Assembly: GCA_002964805.2 (NCBI GenBank)
Contig: PUDQ02000047.1
Span: 1-64,000, forward strand
DNA from: Trametes villosa
Lineage: Eukaryota; Basidiomycota; Agaricomycetes; Polyporales; Polyporaceae
DNA: 64,000 nt
Direction: 5' to 3'
Translations under genes and position numbers: made by a program
In this document: piece by piece, positions 35,250-44,729 of the stretch
Numbering within the stretch: position 1 is the first letter of the stretch
Layout: each line of letters opens with the position of its first letter
Notes under the pieces: generated by a model
What the model saw: the letters and a program-made list of their open reading frames with translations, nothing else
Told to the model about the DNA's origin: nothing
The model's database searches: none

Positions 35250-35500
35250 TACGATTGTCTCTTGAGAGGATGGAACATCAACGTTCTGGGACACGGTGGA
35301 CAAGAGGTTCTGTTTGCGCTGGAGTATCCAGGCTCGGCAACCTCGTCCTCGTCGACGAGTTGAACCGGCGATGTTTCAAGCAGCGCATTCCTGCATTCCT
35401 TTCCTTCCATTTCTCATCCTCCGTCGTGGAATGCCCGTACCTGATATCTGTTCACTGTATGATAAAACCCCATGGTCATCCGGGTACTAGAGGTGAGTTC
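35250..35500 (+). pseudogene. VPS26 relic (exons 6-7 region)
   Basis: The plus strand reads DTVDKRFCLRWSIQ, then in another frame NLVLVDELNRRCFKQR. This parallels intact VPS26 DVNKKFSTRYYLNLVLIDEENRRYFKQQ, which I give here only as far as position needs: exon 6 at 15541-15683. Downstream, ATCATCCGGGTACTAGAG then GTGAGTT mirrors the exon 7 end and its donor in the intact gene. Earlier exons are not recognisable. The frame break and missing 5' part make it non-functional. It sits exactly where mirror symmetry with arm 1 predicts. Confidence 0.7.
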
Positions 35501-36362
35501 GCCTTGAGCCATCGGTTCGCGCCGCTTTTTTGCTCGTCGCTGACGATTGAAACGGTGCAGCACTGACGCGGATTCTCATTTGCTGTACCTACTGCTTGAA
35601 CGCCGGATGCATACTTTTTCCCGCTACGTTTCGCGCGTTTCGAGCGCTGCGTGCTGGATCGGCGAGGAGCAGCAATGTGACAGCCGTAGCGGTTCTCGAC
35701 TGTCAACAGCAGCGGCAGAAATATCGATGACTGGGTTACAGTGCAGTAACGGTATGTGTTCAAAGTCTAGCCACTCTGCCAGGACACACGCTAATGGTGG
35801 CTCGTACAAGCCTGTAGCTATCCTTTACAGTCTCAGGTGGGACAGTGCACAACGTGTGCCATCCGAGTCGTTCGTCGCATGTGCCACGCTCGCACTAGCG
35901 TCTTCTCCTTCCCGGCTCCAAGTGGGAAGCTTCTGGACAGGCTGCAGACGGCCCAAGCACCGCTCTCTGGCCTCTCTATTCTACGCCCGGGGGTTTTCTT
36001 GGTCGGTGCGCCGCGCCGTTTTGTCACGATGTGCCGCTTACCCCGCCAGAATACCCGTTACACCGCGCGGGAAGGGGCGTAGGGACGTTGTGGCCCTCCT
36101 TCACTCACCGATGCCCCCACTATTCCGCCTGTCTGTGGGTTGGCAGCACATTCGGTCCACCGAACCAACTTGCGGGCCGAGACGACCATTCGCCCCGCAA
36201 TAGCGGAAGGGGAGCCGCGAACAAACGCGCATCCATGCTCCGACGCCCAGCAATCCCCTGCTTTGGCTCCTCAGACGCAGGGCCATGGCGTAGACCCGCA
36301 CCTTGGGTACGCCCAGCTCCGGCTCCGCCCGGGCCCACCGTCCGCATTGTCGTCGGGACAGC
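35501..36362. other. Arm 2 flank before copy 5 fragment, no gene seen
   Basis: From about 35840 it aligns by eye with the minus strand of 14600-15080. No intact coding frame. Confidence 0.55.
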
Positions 36363-36369
36363 ATATAAG
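36363..36369 (+). promoter_or_regulatory. TATA box of zinc-finger copy 5 fragment
   Basis: ATATAAG, 147 bases before the ATG at 36510, followed by CCCAGGTCGAGCTACC as in the copy 1 promoter. The promoter looks intact although the gene behind it is cut short. Confidence 0.55.
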
Positions 36370-36509
36370 GCGCCCCCAGGTCGAGCTACCATCCTCACCA
36401 TCCTCCCCTCTTCTCCCTCGCACTACATCGCTCAACACAGCGCCGCTCCCCGAACCCAACCGCGCCACTATTCTCTGCGCTCAAACCCCTTCAACCACCG
36501 TCCTGCACG

Positions 36510-36655
36510 ATGGGCACACCCCCTCGTGCTCTCACGCTCCTCCCCACTGCCCCCATTGCCTATGCCACGCTGCACGCAGCATGGAGGTGAGTGCCCTCCT
36601 CGCCCCAGACACGCCCGTGCTGACCACCCGCAGCGCCGACACACTCCTCCAGTGA
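36510..36655 (+). pseudogene. Zinc-finger family, copy 5: first exon and early stop
   Basis: The first exon 36510-36586 encodes MGTPPRALTLLPTAPIAYAT and ends at a good donor. An acceptor at 36633 leads to SADTLLQ and a stop. In the intact copies the same junction is followed by PDELNALL or PRTVNRLL and a long exon. The 5' end mirrors copy 1. A short peptide of about 33 residues could still be made. Confidence 0.6.
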
Positions 36656-36659
36656 CGGC

Positions 36660-36905
36660 CTCGTACGTATAAGAGGGCGGGCCTGAGAGGCCTCAGCAGG
36701 ACCGCGATACGGCTCCCGTGGCCTACACGACGGCGGAGGGCGAGCAGAGGTATGCGCTTTCCCCGCCGCACGCTCCCACAGTTTGACTGATAGATACTTC
36801 GCGAACTCAGCCTATGCACCCAGCCCTCGCACAGTCGACGGGCTGCTAGACAGCATCGATGGCCCGCTTTCCGGGTCCACACGCTGGAATGGCTGACAGG
36901 CCATC
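36660..36905 (+). pseudogene. Zinc-finger family, copy 6: exon 1-2 fragment
   Basis: VAYTTAEGEQR resembles the end of copy 3 exon 1. It is followed by a donor and then PRTVDGLLDSIDGPLSGS, which matches the start of copy 2 exon 2, and then a stop. A TATA-like GTATAAGAG lies at 36665. It is one of three partial copies stacked at the outer end of arm 2. Confidence 0.6.
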
Positions 36906-37053
36906 CCCTGGCGTTCTTCGACGCCATCCTGCGCTTCGACCACCACACCCGTTCACCATCCCTCCCATACCCGCTGCTCCTGACGTCCTGTCAAACGGGT
37001 TGTATGCTTCTACCCTGCTTTGCATTCCTCACTTGGACGGACCATCCTCCGTA

Positions 37054-37852
37054 ATGACCCCCTTCTCCATCTCCGTCCCGCCCACGGCTTTCACCGCGCA
37101 GGAAGGCCCACAGGGCTGGCAGGGGTAAAAGCGTTTATGGCTGCACATACCCTCATTCTTACCTACGAACCCCCTGCAGGCCCCAGCCCTCGCACCACCA
37201 ATGCACTGCTACACAGCATAGATGACCCTCTCGCCCAATCCTTGGGCTGGAACGGCTGGCACGCCAACCCTGGTGCTGGCCCATCGAACGCGCGGGACGC
37301 GTCCGATGCGTTCGAACCTCACGGCGGGCCTTCCCTCGCGTACTTCGACGACAGCCCGCCCTTCGGCGCGTCGTTTGACGCGTCGACGAGCGCGTTCGAC
37401 GCGCCCGCGCCCGCTCCTCACCCCGACTGTGGCTACGCGGGCCGCGGTCCCGTGCTCCCCTCCGGCCCGGGCACCGTAGACGCCGGCCTCTGTGTGCGGA
37501 TTCAAGTTGCCGACGTGAACGACCTGGCTCCTCCGGAGGTCGTTCCCCGGCTCCGTCGACACTCGCTCGATCCTCTGCGCCCTCCCCATCGCCGTCCACC
37601 GCCCACACCACGCTGCCTGCTCCCGCCCCCGCGCCTGCTGCTACCTCCCGTTCGCCGGCCGTCCCTGCCCCCATCGTGATCACCCCTGCCGACGGCCTCC
37701 GCTGCCCGATGCCAAACTGCAACGCAGCCCTCCCCGCCAAAGACGCCGCTTGGCGCACGCACTTCAAGACCGCACACCACGGCGACATCTGCTCGGACAC
37801 GGACTGCGCGGGGGGCTGCAAGCGCGCCTGCCCCACCCCGGGGCCGACTTGA
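37054..37852 (+). pseudogene. Zinc-finger family, copy 4: internally deleted, truncated
   Basis: Closely related to copy 2. Exon 1 (37054-37124) encodes ISVPPTAFTAQEGPQGWQ; exon 2 starts at 37187 with PRTTNALLHSIDDPLAQSLG and runs well to APPEVVP. There an internal deletion (about 400 bases relative to copy 2, removing the acidic end, intron 2 and the basic block) shifts the frame. Finger sequence follows out of frame: CPMPNCNAALPAKDAAWR and CSDTDCAGGCKRACPTP, then a stop. The last two finger units are gone. Similarity to copy 2 at base level is high, so this loss is young. Confidence 0.8.
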
Positions 37853-38341
37853 TGACTGCCCATCCAGTCACGCCCTCCCGTCCGGCCTTTCCCGCACGCC
37901 AACAAACTCCATCGCTGCCTATGCGTACTACACCCACTTGTTGCGCGGTGTTCACGATCGTCCCCACTAGTTACTTTGCCTGGACTCTGGAGGTAGTTAT
38001 GTTACATTAAAACTTGTACTCGCTACTCCATGTATGACCCCAACAAATCATGGGAGAATACGGTCAATGCCATTGACCCTGCACAGTGCACAATACTAGT
38101 ATCCATGGCTGACTGTAGTAGATGATAGTGTAGTAGATTATAGTTGATCTACGTATACAGCACAACATGAACCTCATACCACGTGGTTGTCTATGTTTGA
38201 CGATGTGGTTTGCCTGGCATCCCTGAATAGCGGTGTGCCACCGTACCGGCGTGTGGACATTCTACATCGTTCAGTGCCGTGGTCATCGGGGCCTAGACGA
38301 CTAGATAAAAGGGCAAGTCTGTCAGATATGTAATGGCTACT
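37853..38341. other. Intergenic, no gene seen
   Basis: A/T-richer spacer between the duplicated arm and the F-box gene 3' end. No coding or repeat structure is recognised. Confidence 0.5.
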
Positions 38342-39952
38342 TCACTGTATACGAGCACACGAACCTTGGCCAGCCACATCTACGTCGCCCTCGTCATCAG
38401 ATAAGTCAAAATCCTCGCCCAGCATGATCCTGTGCGCTTTCGGAAACAGCTTCTGTATGTACACCCTGCACTGCTCTTCTATCTCGGGGGTCAACTTCCC
38501 ACCATGCAGATCAACGCGCGCCATCGTGTTCTTGTACTCCGGCATGGGCCCGCTCCGGTACTTCGACAGCAGCCCGTGGTGCGGGAGCGGGAACACGAGG
38601 TCCGTCAAGTGCACGCACTTCTTCGCAAACGCCTCGAGCGCGAGGATCGGCAGCGCCTCCGACGGCTCGTCCTGCCCCGTCTCGACACAGAACGCCTCGA
38701 GGCGCGGCCACGCGCGCGCCATGTCCAGCACGTCGCGCGCGGTGATCGTGAACAGGATCTCGTAGTTGGACGAGATGCGCGCGCTGCGCATGTGGCGGAA
38801 CGCGTACAGCGGCGCGAACCAGTCGTGGAACGAGTGCGAGAGCAGCAGGCTTGAGTCGTCCTTCTCCTCCACGGTCACCTTGAGCCCGCGCACGCCGGCG
38901 CCGAAGCGCGGCACGAGGAGCGCCATGCAGTGCTTCCACGCGGCCTCGTCCGCTTCGAAGGTGAGTCCGAGGTTTTGCAGGTTGACGTGGATGGCGTCGA
39001 CAGCGGCGAGAACCATTAATGAAGGGCCGTTGAGCTTGAGAGCCCGGAGCGTCTGGTGAGTGAACTTCGGGAGCGGCGGCGGAGCCGGAGCGGGTATTGT
39101 GTGCAAACGCTGGGCAAACTGGATGTCGAGCTTTGAAAGTAGTGGGAGGATCTTACACACGTCGAGGATCGGTGCGAGGTTGGTCACTTGGCGAAGCTCG
39201 AGGACGCGCAGGTTGGTGAAGATGTGTAGGCGATCGAGGGAGCACGGGAACGCGCTCGTGCACAGCTGGATGACGTTGACCCTGGGCGCATGGAAGTGGA
39301 CTAGCTGTAGCGCGGGGCCGTACGCGTACTCGGACGCTGTGGGGTTCCTCCGCAGGTGGTGGCGAGTGCGCGCCGTCCCGCTAGGTAGGAGGTCGAGCCG
39401 GACGCTGCGGAGCGTAGGCGACATGAAGGCAGCGAGGAGAGTGGAAGCGTCGAAGGGCCGTTTCCATTCTAGGTGTTTTAGACGAGGGAATAGGGTGCGC
39501 CCGTTTAGCTTCTCGACGAGGGTGGAGGCAGATAGGTTGTCAACTGCGCTCCCCTCGTCTGAGTATACGCGGACCAGCCTCCCGTAATACTCGACGCGTG
39601 CCCACTGCTCGTCCTGGATAGCACCGTACAAAACCTGAAAAATGAATCAGTTCAACATTGCGTCCAGTGATCCGAAGCTACTCACGAAGGTGCTAGTCTT
39701 GGGAGTATGGCCTATGATCCCCTCGGCGTCCGAGTCGCCAATCTCGACCTTCTTGAACGATGAGGGTAGTAGAGCGAGCAGCCGGTCGAGCCCCTTCAGC
39801 TCCTCCCATAGTAGCTCTAGAGCTGGCTCGGAGAAGTTGCGAGAGACTCGCGCGCATTGCGCAAGGGTGTGTTGGTCATCTGCGGCTTGCCTTATGATCA
39901 TCCGGACGACCTCGGCTATTGACCATAGGTGGTGCGTCTGGGCGAAAGCCAT
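38342..39952 (-). CDS. F-box/LRR-like protein
   Basis: Minus exons 39952-39686 and 39634-38342; 519 residues in phase. The N-terminus (LWSIAEVVRMIIRQAADD, LAQCARVSRNFSEPALELLW) matches the loose F-box motif common in Agaricomycetes. The rest is leucine-rich with irregular repeats (LRVLELRQVTNL, LLSKLDIQ, LRALKLNGPSLMVLAAVD, LEAFCVETG, LTDLVFPLP), followed by an acidic tail DFDLSDDEGDVD. Such proteins are presumed substrate adaptors of SCF ubiquitin ligases; the substrate is unknown. Large F-box families are normal in this class. It is divergent from the Myb-type gene at 41600 across 1.6 kb. Confidence 0.8.
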
Positions 39953-41599
39953 CGCTGTGTTGCAGTCCTTTGGCCCTTGTCAATATGCGATATTCCTTGC
40001 AGCCATGGCTAACCATGGCTTCAGGGTTAAAATGGCCCGAGGACGTACGAGACAGCAAGGTCAAAGTGCTTGGAGGACGGTGAAGAAAGAGAAACGTTAT
40101 GGCGATGAATGTGCAGTAACAGCTGGCTTTCTTACACCATGGCCCCATTATTATTGTGGCTTATGCCCGGTGAAAAACCCGTCTGGCGCGGGCTGGCCAT
40201 GTCTGCCAATTTCTGGAGCGCCGGAAAGTCCCATACCTCGCCAGGAAAATGCACTATACCAGAAAACATCTTGAACCTTTCTGACACCTTCTGCTTGCCG
40301 TCTGTCTTCCATATGGCTCGGTCCGGCCTTGTCTGTGCATTTCTGTCATAACTGAACATAGCTTGGCATACCGGATATTGCCAGGGGTTGCCGGGTCGCT
40401 TGCCCGCCCCGCGATTCTCTTCTACTGCAAAACAGAGCATTCTGGGGGATTCTGGCACAAGCTGGTATATTCCGGCATAAATACAGATAAATGACAGAAT
40501 CTACTGAGCGCGTCCCGTCGCGCACACGACCTGCACTCCCGCCCCCGTCCCCGTCCCCGCTCCCAGCTCGCACTCCCCCTCGCGCGACCCGCTATAGAGG
40601 AATAGACCTGCGCGGTGAGTAGGCTACATTCTATGTATCAGCTGGGCGGGCTCGACGTTAAGAGATGACGCGCATATACTCACCTATAAGCCACGCGAGT
40701 GCGTTACACATATGACCTGTGTGTAAGTTGCGTGAAATGAGCAGGTGAGTCGTTACTAGTGCATTGAATTGCGCACCGTGAGCTATAGATAGGCGCAGGG
40801 CCAGTAGTCGGCGACAGGAACGAAGAAGAGGAGGGGAGGGACCAAGAGGAAGGGGATGGGGAGAGATGGTGGTGGTAGAGAAGAGAGTTCGATTTGCGGA
40901 CTTTGCCATGTATTTATACCTTCGCCAACGTGCACATATAGCCCGTGTCGCGTTGTGCACACCGTGCGCAGGCAGCACAAAACACCAGAGTTGTTTTGAA
41001 GCAGGTCGGGACGACGGAACACGCATGCTTCACCATCGCATGCACCGGTCGCGAACGGCACCGGTGGAGCGAACCTTGCTTCGAACAGTCGTGTTCAGTC
41101 GAAGAGACGTCACAACTAGACGCCATGCCATCAGAGAGCGGAAGAAACCATAATATTGCTGGTTATCTCAGTTGTCGCCAGGAGAGGCCAGCGCTGACCA
41201 GACGGATTTTTCACCGGGGCTTATGCGCGTAACTGGCGTCCACTAATGTGGCGTTAGGACATAATCATAGTCGAGTAAGAAAGGACTTCTTACAGAGTAA
41301 GTACATCGCTATTGAGCATCTACTAGGATCTCACAGCGCCCTTTGCTCGACCGCTCGCTCAGCATCCTTACAAACCACCAGATGTACGATCTGGCCGACT
41401 CAGGGTGAGCGTACGAGCGAGCGAATGCGGTAGGCAGGACATGGTGGCCGACAGAAGAGCGTAAGTGGCTGCATGAGCGCCTACTCAAGAGGGCGTAGTA
41501 TAACAGGCGCCCAGAAGTTGCTCTTCTCCCCAATTCGCCCTCGAGCCAACGGAAAAAAAGCTCTCTGCCCGACTCCTCGCCGTCTATGTCGACGATACC
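39953..41599. other. Intergenic 1.6 kb, no gene supported
   Basis: Contains upstream regions of two divergent genes. A minus-strand TATA-like ATAAATACATGG near 40910 precedes a small frame, but nothing in it is recognisable. No repeats were identified. Confidence 0.5.
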
Positions 41600-43115
41600 A
41601 TGGACCAGAAACGCGCCCAAACGTACGTATATGCACATCTTGAGCTTCTGGCATCTTCGCACAATGCTGGGGCACTGCGGGGGGCAGGTACTTGGTGGAC
41701 GAGTGTGCCTATGATGTCCGAGGACTGTGGCGACTTCGTATGCGCGAGAGTACGGTGCAGGAAAACGACTGGTACTGACTTGTTTGCAGCTTGGACGCGC
41801 TGGAAAACTTCATACAGTCGCAGAAAGCCCTCCTCGAGAAGACGCACGCCGACATAGCGAGGCTCGCGGAGTTACGGAAAGATGTAGTGGCAAACCCGCC
41901 GGAGTCCTTGGACGAGCTTAATGACAAGGTGCGCATAAAACCTCCTATGTTGCAGGGTTTTATGCTGAAGTACATGCGCGCAGCTCCGTGATCCTTCGTT
42001 CAAACTGAGCGAGCAGCTGGAAGCCATGCCGCCCATCCCATCCGACATAAACTGGTCTGCATTCGGCGGGGCAGGTACGTTCACACCTCGTATGTTCAAT
42101 GCGCGGCCCTCAGACCTCGACTGCATAGATGCTATGCCGTTCAAAGCCATGGCCGCCGCGGCGCGTGAAGCATATAGTTCGCGCAACGCGCCCCCCAAAG
42201 CTCCCATAAACCCGCCATCCTCCCTGCGCAAGCTCGTAGCCGAAACGCGCGCTCGCATCCTCGACCCCGTCCTCTCGTCCTTCCGCCTTCCCGCAGAGCT
42301 CGCTCTGCTCTCCGACGATGACGAGCCCGACCCCGAGGAGCTCCGGCGCGCGCGCGAACGCGAGAAGATCCGCGAGCTCAAGAAACACCGTATCGAGGGG
42401 GACACGGACGCCTCGGTGTATGCGGGGCTCGGGCTGCGCAGACCGACGGCGAGCCAGGGTGTTTTCATACGGCAGGACCAGGAGGACGAGAGCGCGGAGG
42501 TCGACATCTCGATGGATGATCATGGCGCGAACGCAAGCGCTGCTGGAGGCTCGACATCCGATGTGGTGCCCATGGAAGTCGACCCGCAGCCAAGTACCTC
42601 ATCGCCATTCTCAGTGTCTACGGCGTTGCCTGTCGCTGCCGCTGATCACCGTCGAGAACGGCGGCCGTCCCGTAAGGCGCAACCGGAAGCTAAAGTTAAA
42701 GCAAGCTCAACGCGCACGAAGAACACCGGCAAGGTCAAGGCACCACCCAAGGCAAAACCAGAAGTCCACGACGATTCTCCGGAGCCGGCCATGGCCGCCG
42801 CGGACCCACCACGGGACAAAAACGGCAAAGCAAAGTCGGAAACATACAAGCAGGCGTGGTCGGTCTCTGAGCAGCACCTACTCGAGCGGCTGCTCGAGGA
42901 GATCCCGGAGGGCGAGAAGAACCGGTGCGTGGCTTCACTGCCTTCCCGCGATCCTGCGGCTGACCATCCGCGTGTACAGGTGGGCCAAGATATCGAAGGC
43001 GATGAACGGGCGCCGCACGGCGCGCCAGGTCGCGAGCCGCGTGCAAAAGTACTACGAGAAGCTGAAGCGGTTCGGGGTCGAGGTTGGGAGCAGCAAAGCC
43101 GGAGGTGGAGGGTAA
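41600..43115 (+). CDS. ZZZ3-like Myb/SANT domain protein
   Basis: Exons 41600-41622, 41790-41928, 41984-42074, 42129-42924 and 42980-43115; 394 residues in phase. The C-terminal end holds a Myb/SANT unit split by the last intron: WSVSEQHLLERLLEEIPEGE, then NRWAKISKAMNGRRTARQ and VASRVQKYYEKLKRFGV. The pattern TAxQVASxVQKYFxKL is that of animal ZZZ3, a subunit of the ATAC acetyltransferase complex; no ZZ finger is seen here. N-terminal coiled coil LENFIQSQKALLEKTHADIA and RARERE.KIRELKKHR, then a low-complexity basic linker (RPSRKAQPEAKVKASSTRTK). A chromatin role is inferred. The first exon is very short (23 nt); it is supported only by phase and splice borders. Confidence 0.75.
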
Positions 43116-43457
43116 CGCTTGCTGAAATGGACAGAGAAACACTACATTGTCGTATAATTGCCTAGTCGCCTGTATCCCGTGTCCGCCGTCGTGTATCCAT
43201 AGCCGTCTCCCTCCCGACGATGCCCCGCGCGGGCTCGAGTGCGTCGCGCGCGACGACGGGAGCTGTACCTGAGGCGATCATCTGACCATCAGAGCTTCCG
43301 TTGACGCGCGCCGGCTGGGCTGCCCTCCCCGGCTCGCACACTCCAGTTCGAATTCTCTCCTGCCCTGCACTCTGCATTTCGCTCCGTTCCTTGCCAGCGC
43401 ACACCGCCTACGTTCCCCACTCGCTTTCTCCTTCACCCCACGACCACCGCAGAAACG
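43116..43457. other. Short intergenic between two tandem genes
   Basis: 3' flank of the Myb-type gene and promoter of PBDC1, with a pyrimidine-rich leader before 43458. Nothing else seen. Confidence 0.5.
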
Positions 43458-44461
43458 ATGGCGACCCAGTTCGACCCGAACAACGCGCAGAATCTCGTCG
43501 AGGTGCGCCCGTCGCACGCTGTCGCTCACCGCACCCCGGGTAATGACCGCCTCTGTCTGCGCTATAGATCGAGAAACAGTGAGTGGGCCGCGTGCGTGTT
43601 CGGTTTTGGGATGCATGTTGATCAACATGCGATGAAGGTTCGCGGTGAAAGCGGTCGAGCACGCGCAGGTGAGCCCGCCTTGCACGTCCTACGCTGGTTC
43701 GCACACGTCCTGACCGCCTCCCGCTCGCCCGCAGACCTACTGGAACCTGCTCGAAAAGGTCAACCCGCGCGACCTCAAGCTCACGAAGTAAGCCTTGCCC
43801 CGCCATGCCCCCGCCCTCCATCTCTCGGCCGGTCTCAGTGAGTCGCGAGCGGACGCTCACCCGCCTGTAGGATCGACGACGAGATCTTCGAGCACGCGAC
43901 GAAGGAGTTCCCCGAGCTGCTCGAGAACGACCACGCGAAGCTGACCGTGATCGACGAGGAGTGGATGAAGAGCGACTCGGGCAAGAAGCGCTGGCGCGAC
44001 TTCATCGCAGCGTGAGTCTCCCCTTCCGCCTCCCTTGGCCGTGTGTTGGTTGCGCGTAGTGACGATGAGGCGCGCGGGCAGGTACGAGAAGAAGGTGAAG
44101 GACTACAACTTCGGGTCGCTCATCCGCACGGACGCGAAGCAGGAGTACAGCGAGACGAACACGATCTTCGGTGAGCACCCCCGTACCTCCCTACCATTAC
44201 CTGAACGCTAAGCACGATTTCCGCACGGCATAGTTACGCGAATACAGGTACGTCCACGCGCCCCCATTCCCGCATCTAGCAGCGCGACTCACCGCGCACG
44301 GCGGGGCGCAGTTCTACGTGTTCGAGATCGCGCGGAACCGCCTCGGGCTGAACGACCGCGCGCACGAGATCGCGAAGGAGGAGGCGGCGAAGGAGAAGGA
44401 GAAGGCCGAGAAGGAGAAGGCGCGCGCGGAGCGCGAGAAGGCGAAGAAGAAGAAGAACTGA
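43458..44461 (+). CDS. PBDC1 family protein (yeast YPL225W type)
   Basis: Eight exons: 43458-43502, 43568-43578, 43638-43668, 43735-43787, 43871-44011, 44082-44170, 44234-44247 and 44312-44461, giving 177 residues in phase. Exon 2 has 11 nt and exon 7 has 14 nt. Family blocks: ENDHAKLTVIDEEWMKSDSG, KKRWRDFIAAYEKKVKDYNF, LIRTDAKQEYSETNTIFVTR and IQFYVFEIARNRLGLND. The C-terminus is a highly charged helix (KEKEKAEKEKARAEREK). This small conserved cytosolic protein is known in yeast as a chaperone-like helper of translation factor eEF1A biogenesis; I transfer that role by homology only. Confidence 0.92.
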
Positions 44462-44729
44462 GCGGCCCCACCCCGGATCTCGCGCGGGCGGGCGGGTGTC
44501 TCGTTTCAGCGCGTCCTCGGTGTGGCTCTCGAGGGGGTAAAGGACGGCCTGCTGCCGCGTGCGGCGCGGGGCCGGAACACATGTATGTGTGTGTACAAGT
44601 ATTGAGTATATTGGGAAACAGTGTGTACTCCACTAGTACTACGGGCGGTAGCGCCGCGGGTGTCGCGGTGGGCGTTAGTGTATACCAGTGAACGGACCGC
44701 GCAAGGTGGACAGGTAAGCCAGCGCGCGT

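Larger units (their letters stand above)
32510..37852 (-). repeat. Inverted segmental duplication, arm 2
   Basis: Mirror copy of 12990-19570. It holds zinc-finger copy 3 (minus, intact), a VPS26 relic (plus) and zinc-finger fragments 5, 6 and 4 (plus). Matching landmarks include ATACCTTATTGTACTATGTA in the inner flank (read on the minus strand near 32660), the promoter blocks and VPS26 exon 6-7 remains. The outer edge is approximate. Confidence 0.8.

Noticed and set aside
40658..41026. Possible small minus-strand gene with TATA-like element
   Set aside because: No recognisable motif, and the frame spans low-complexity C/T-rich sequence.
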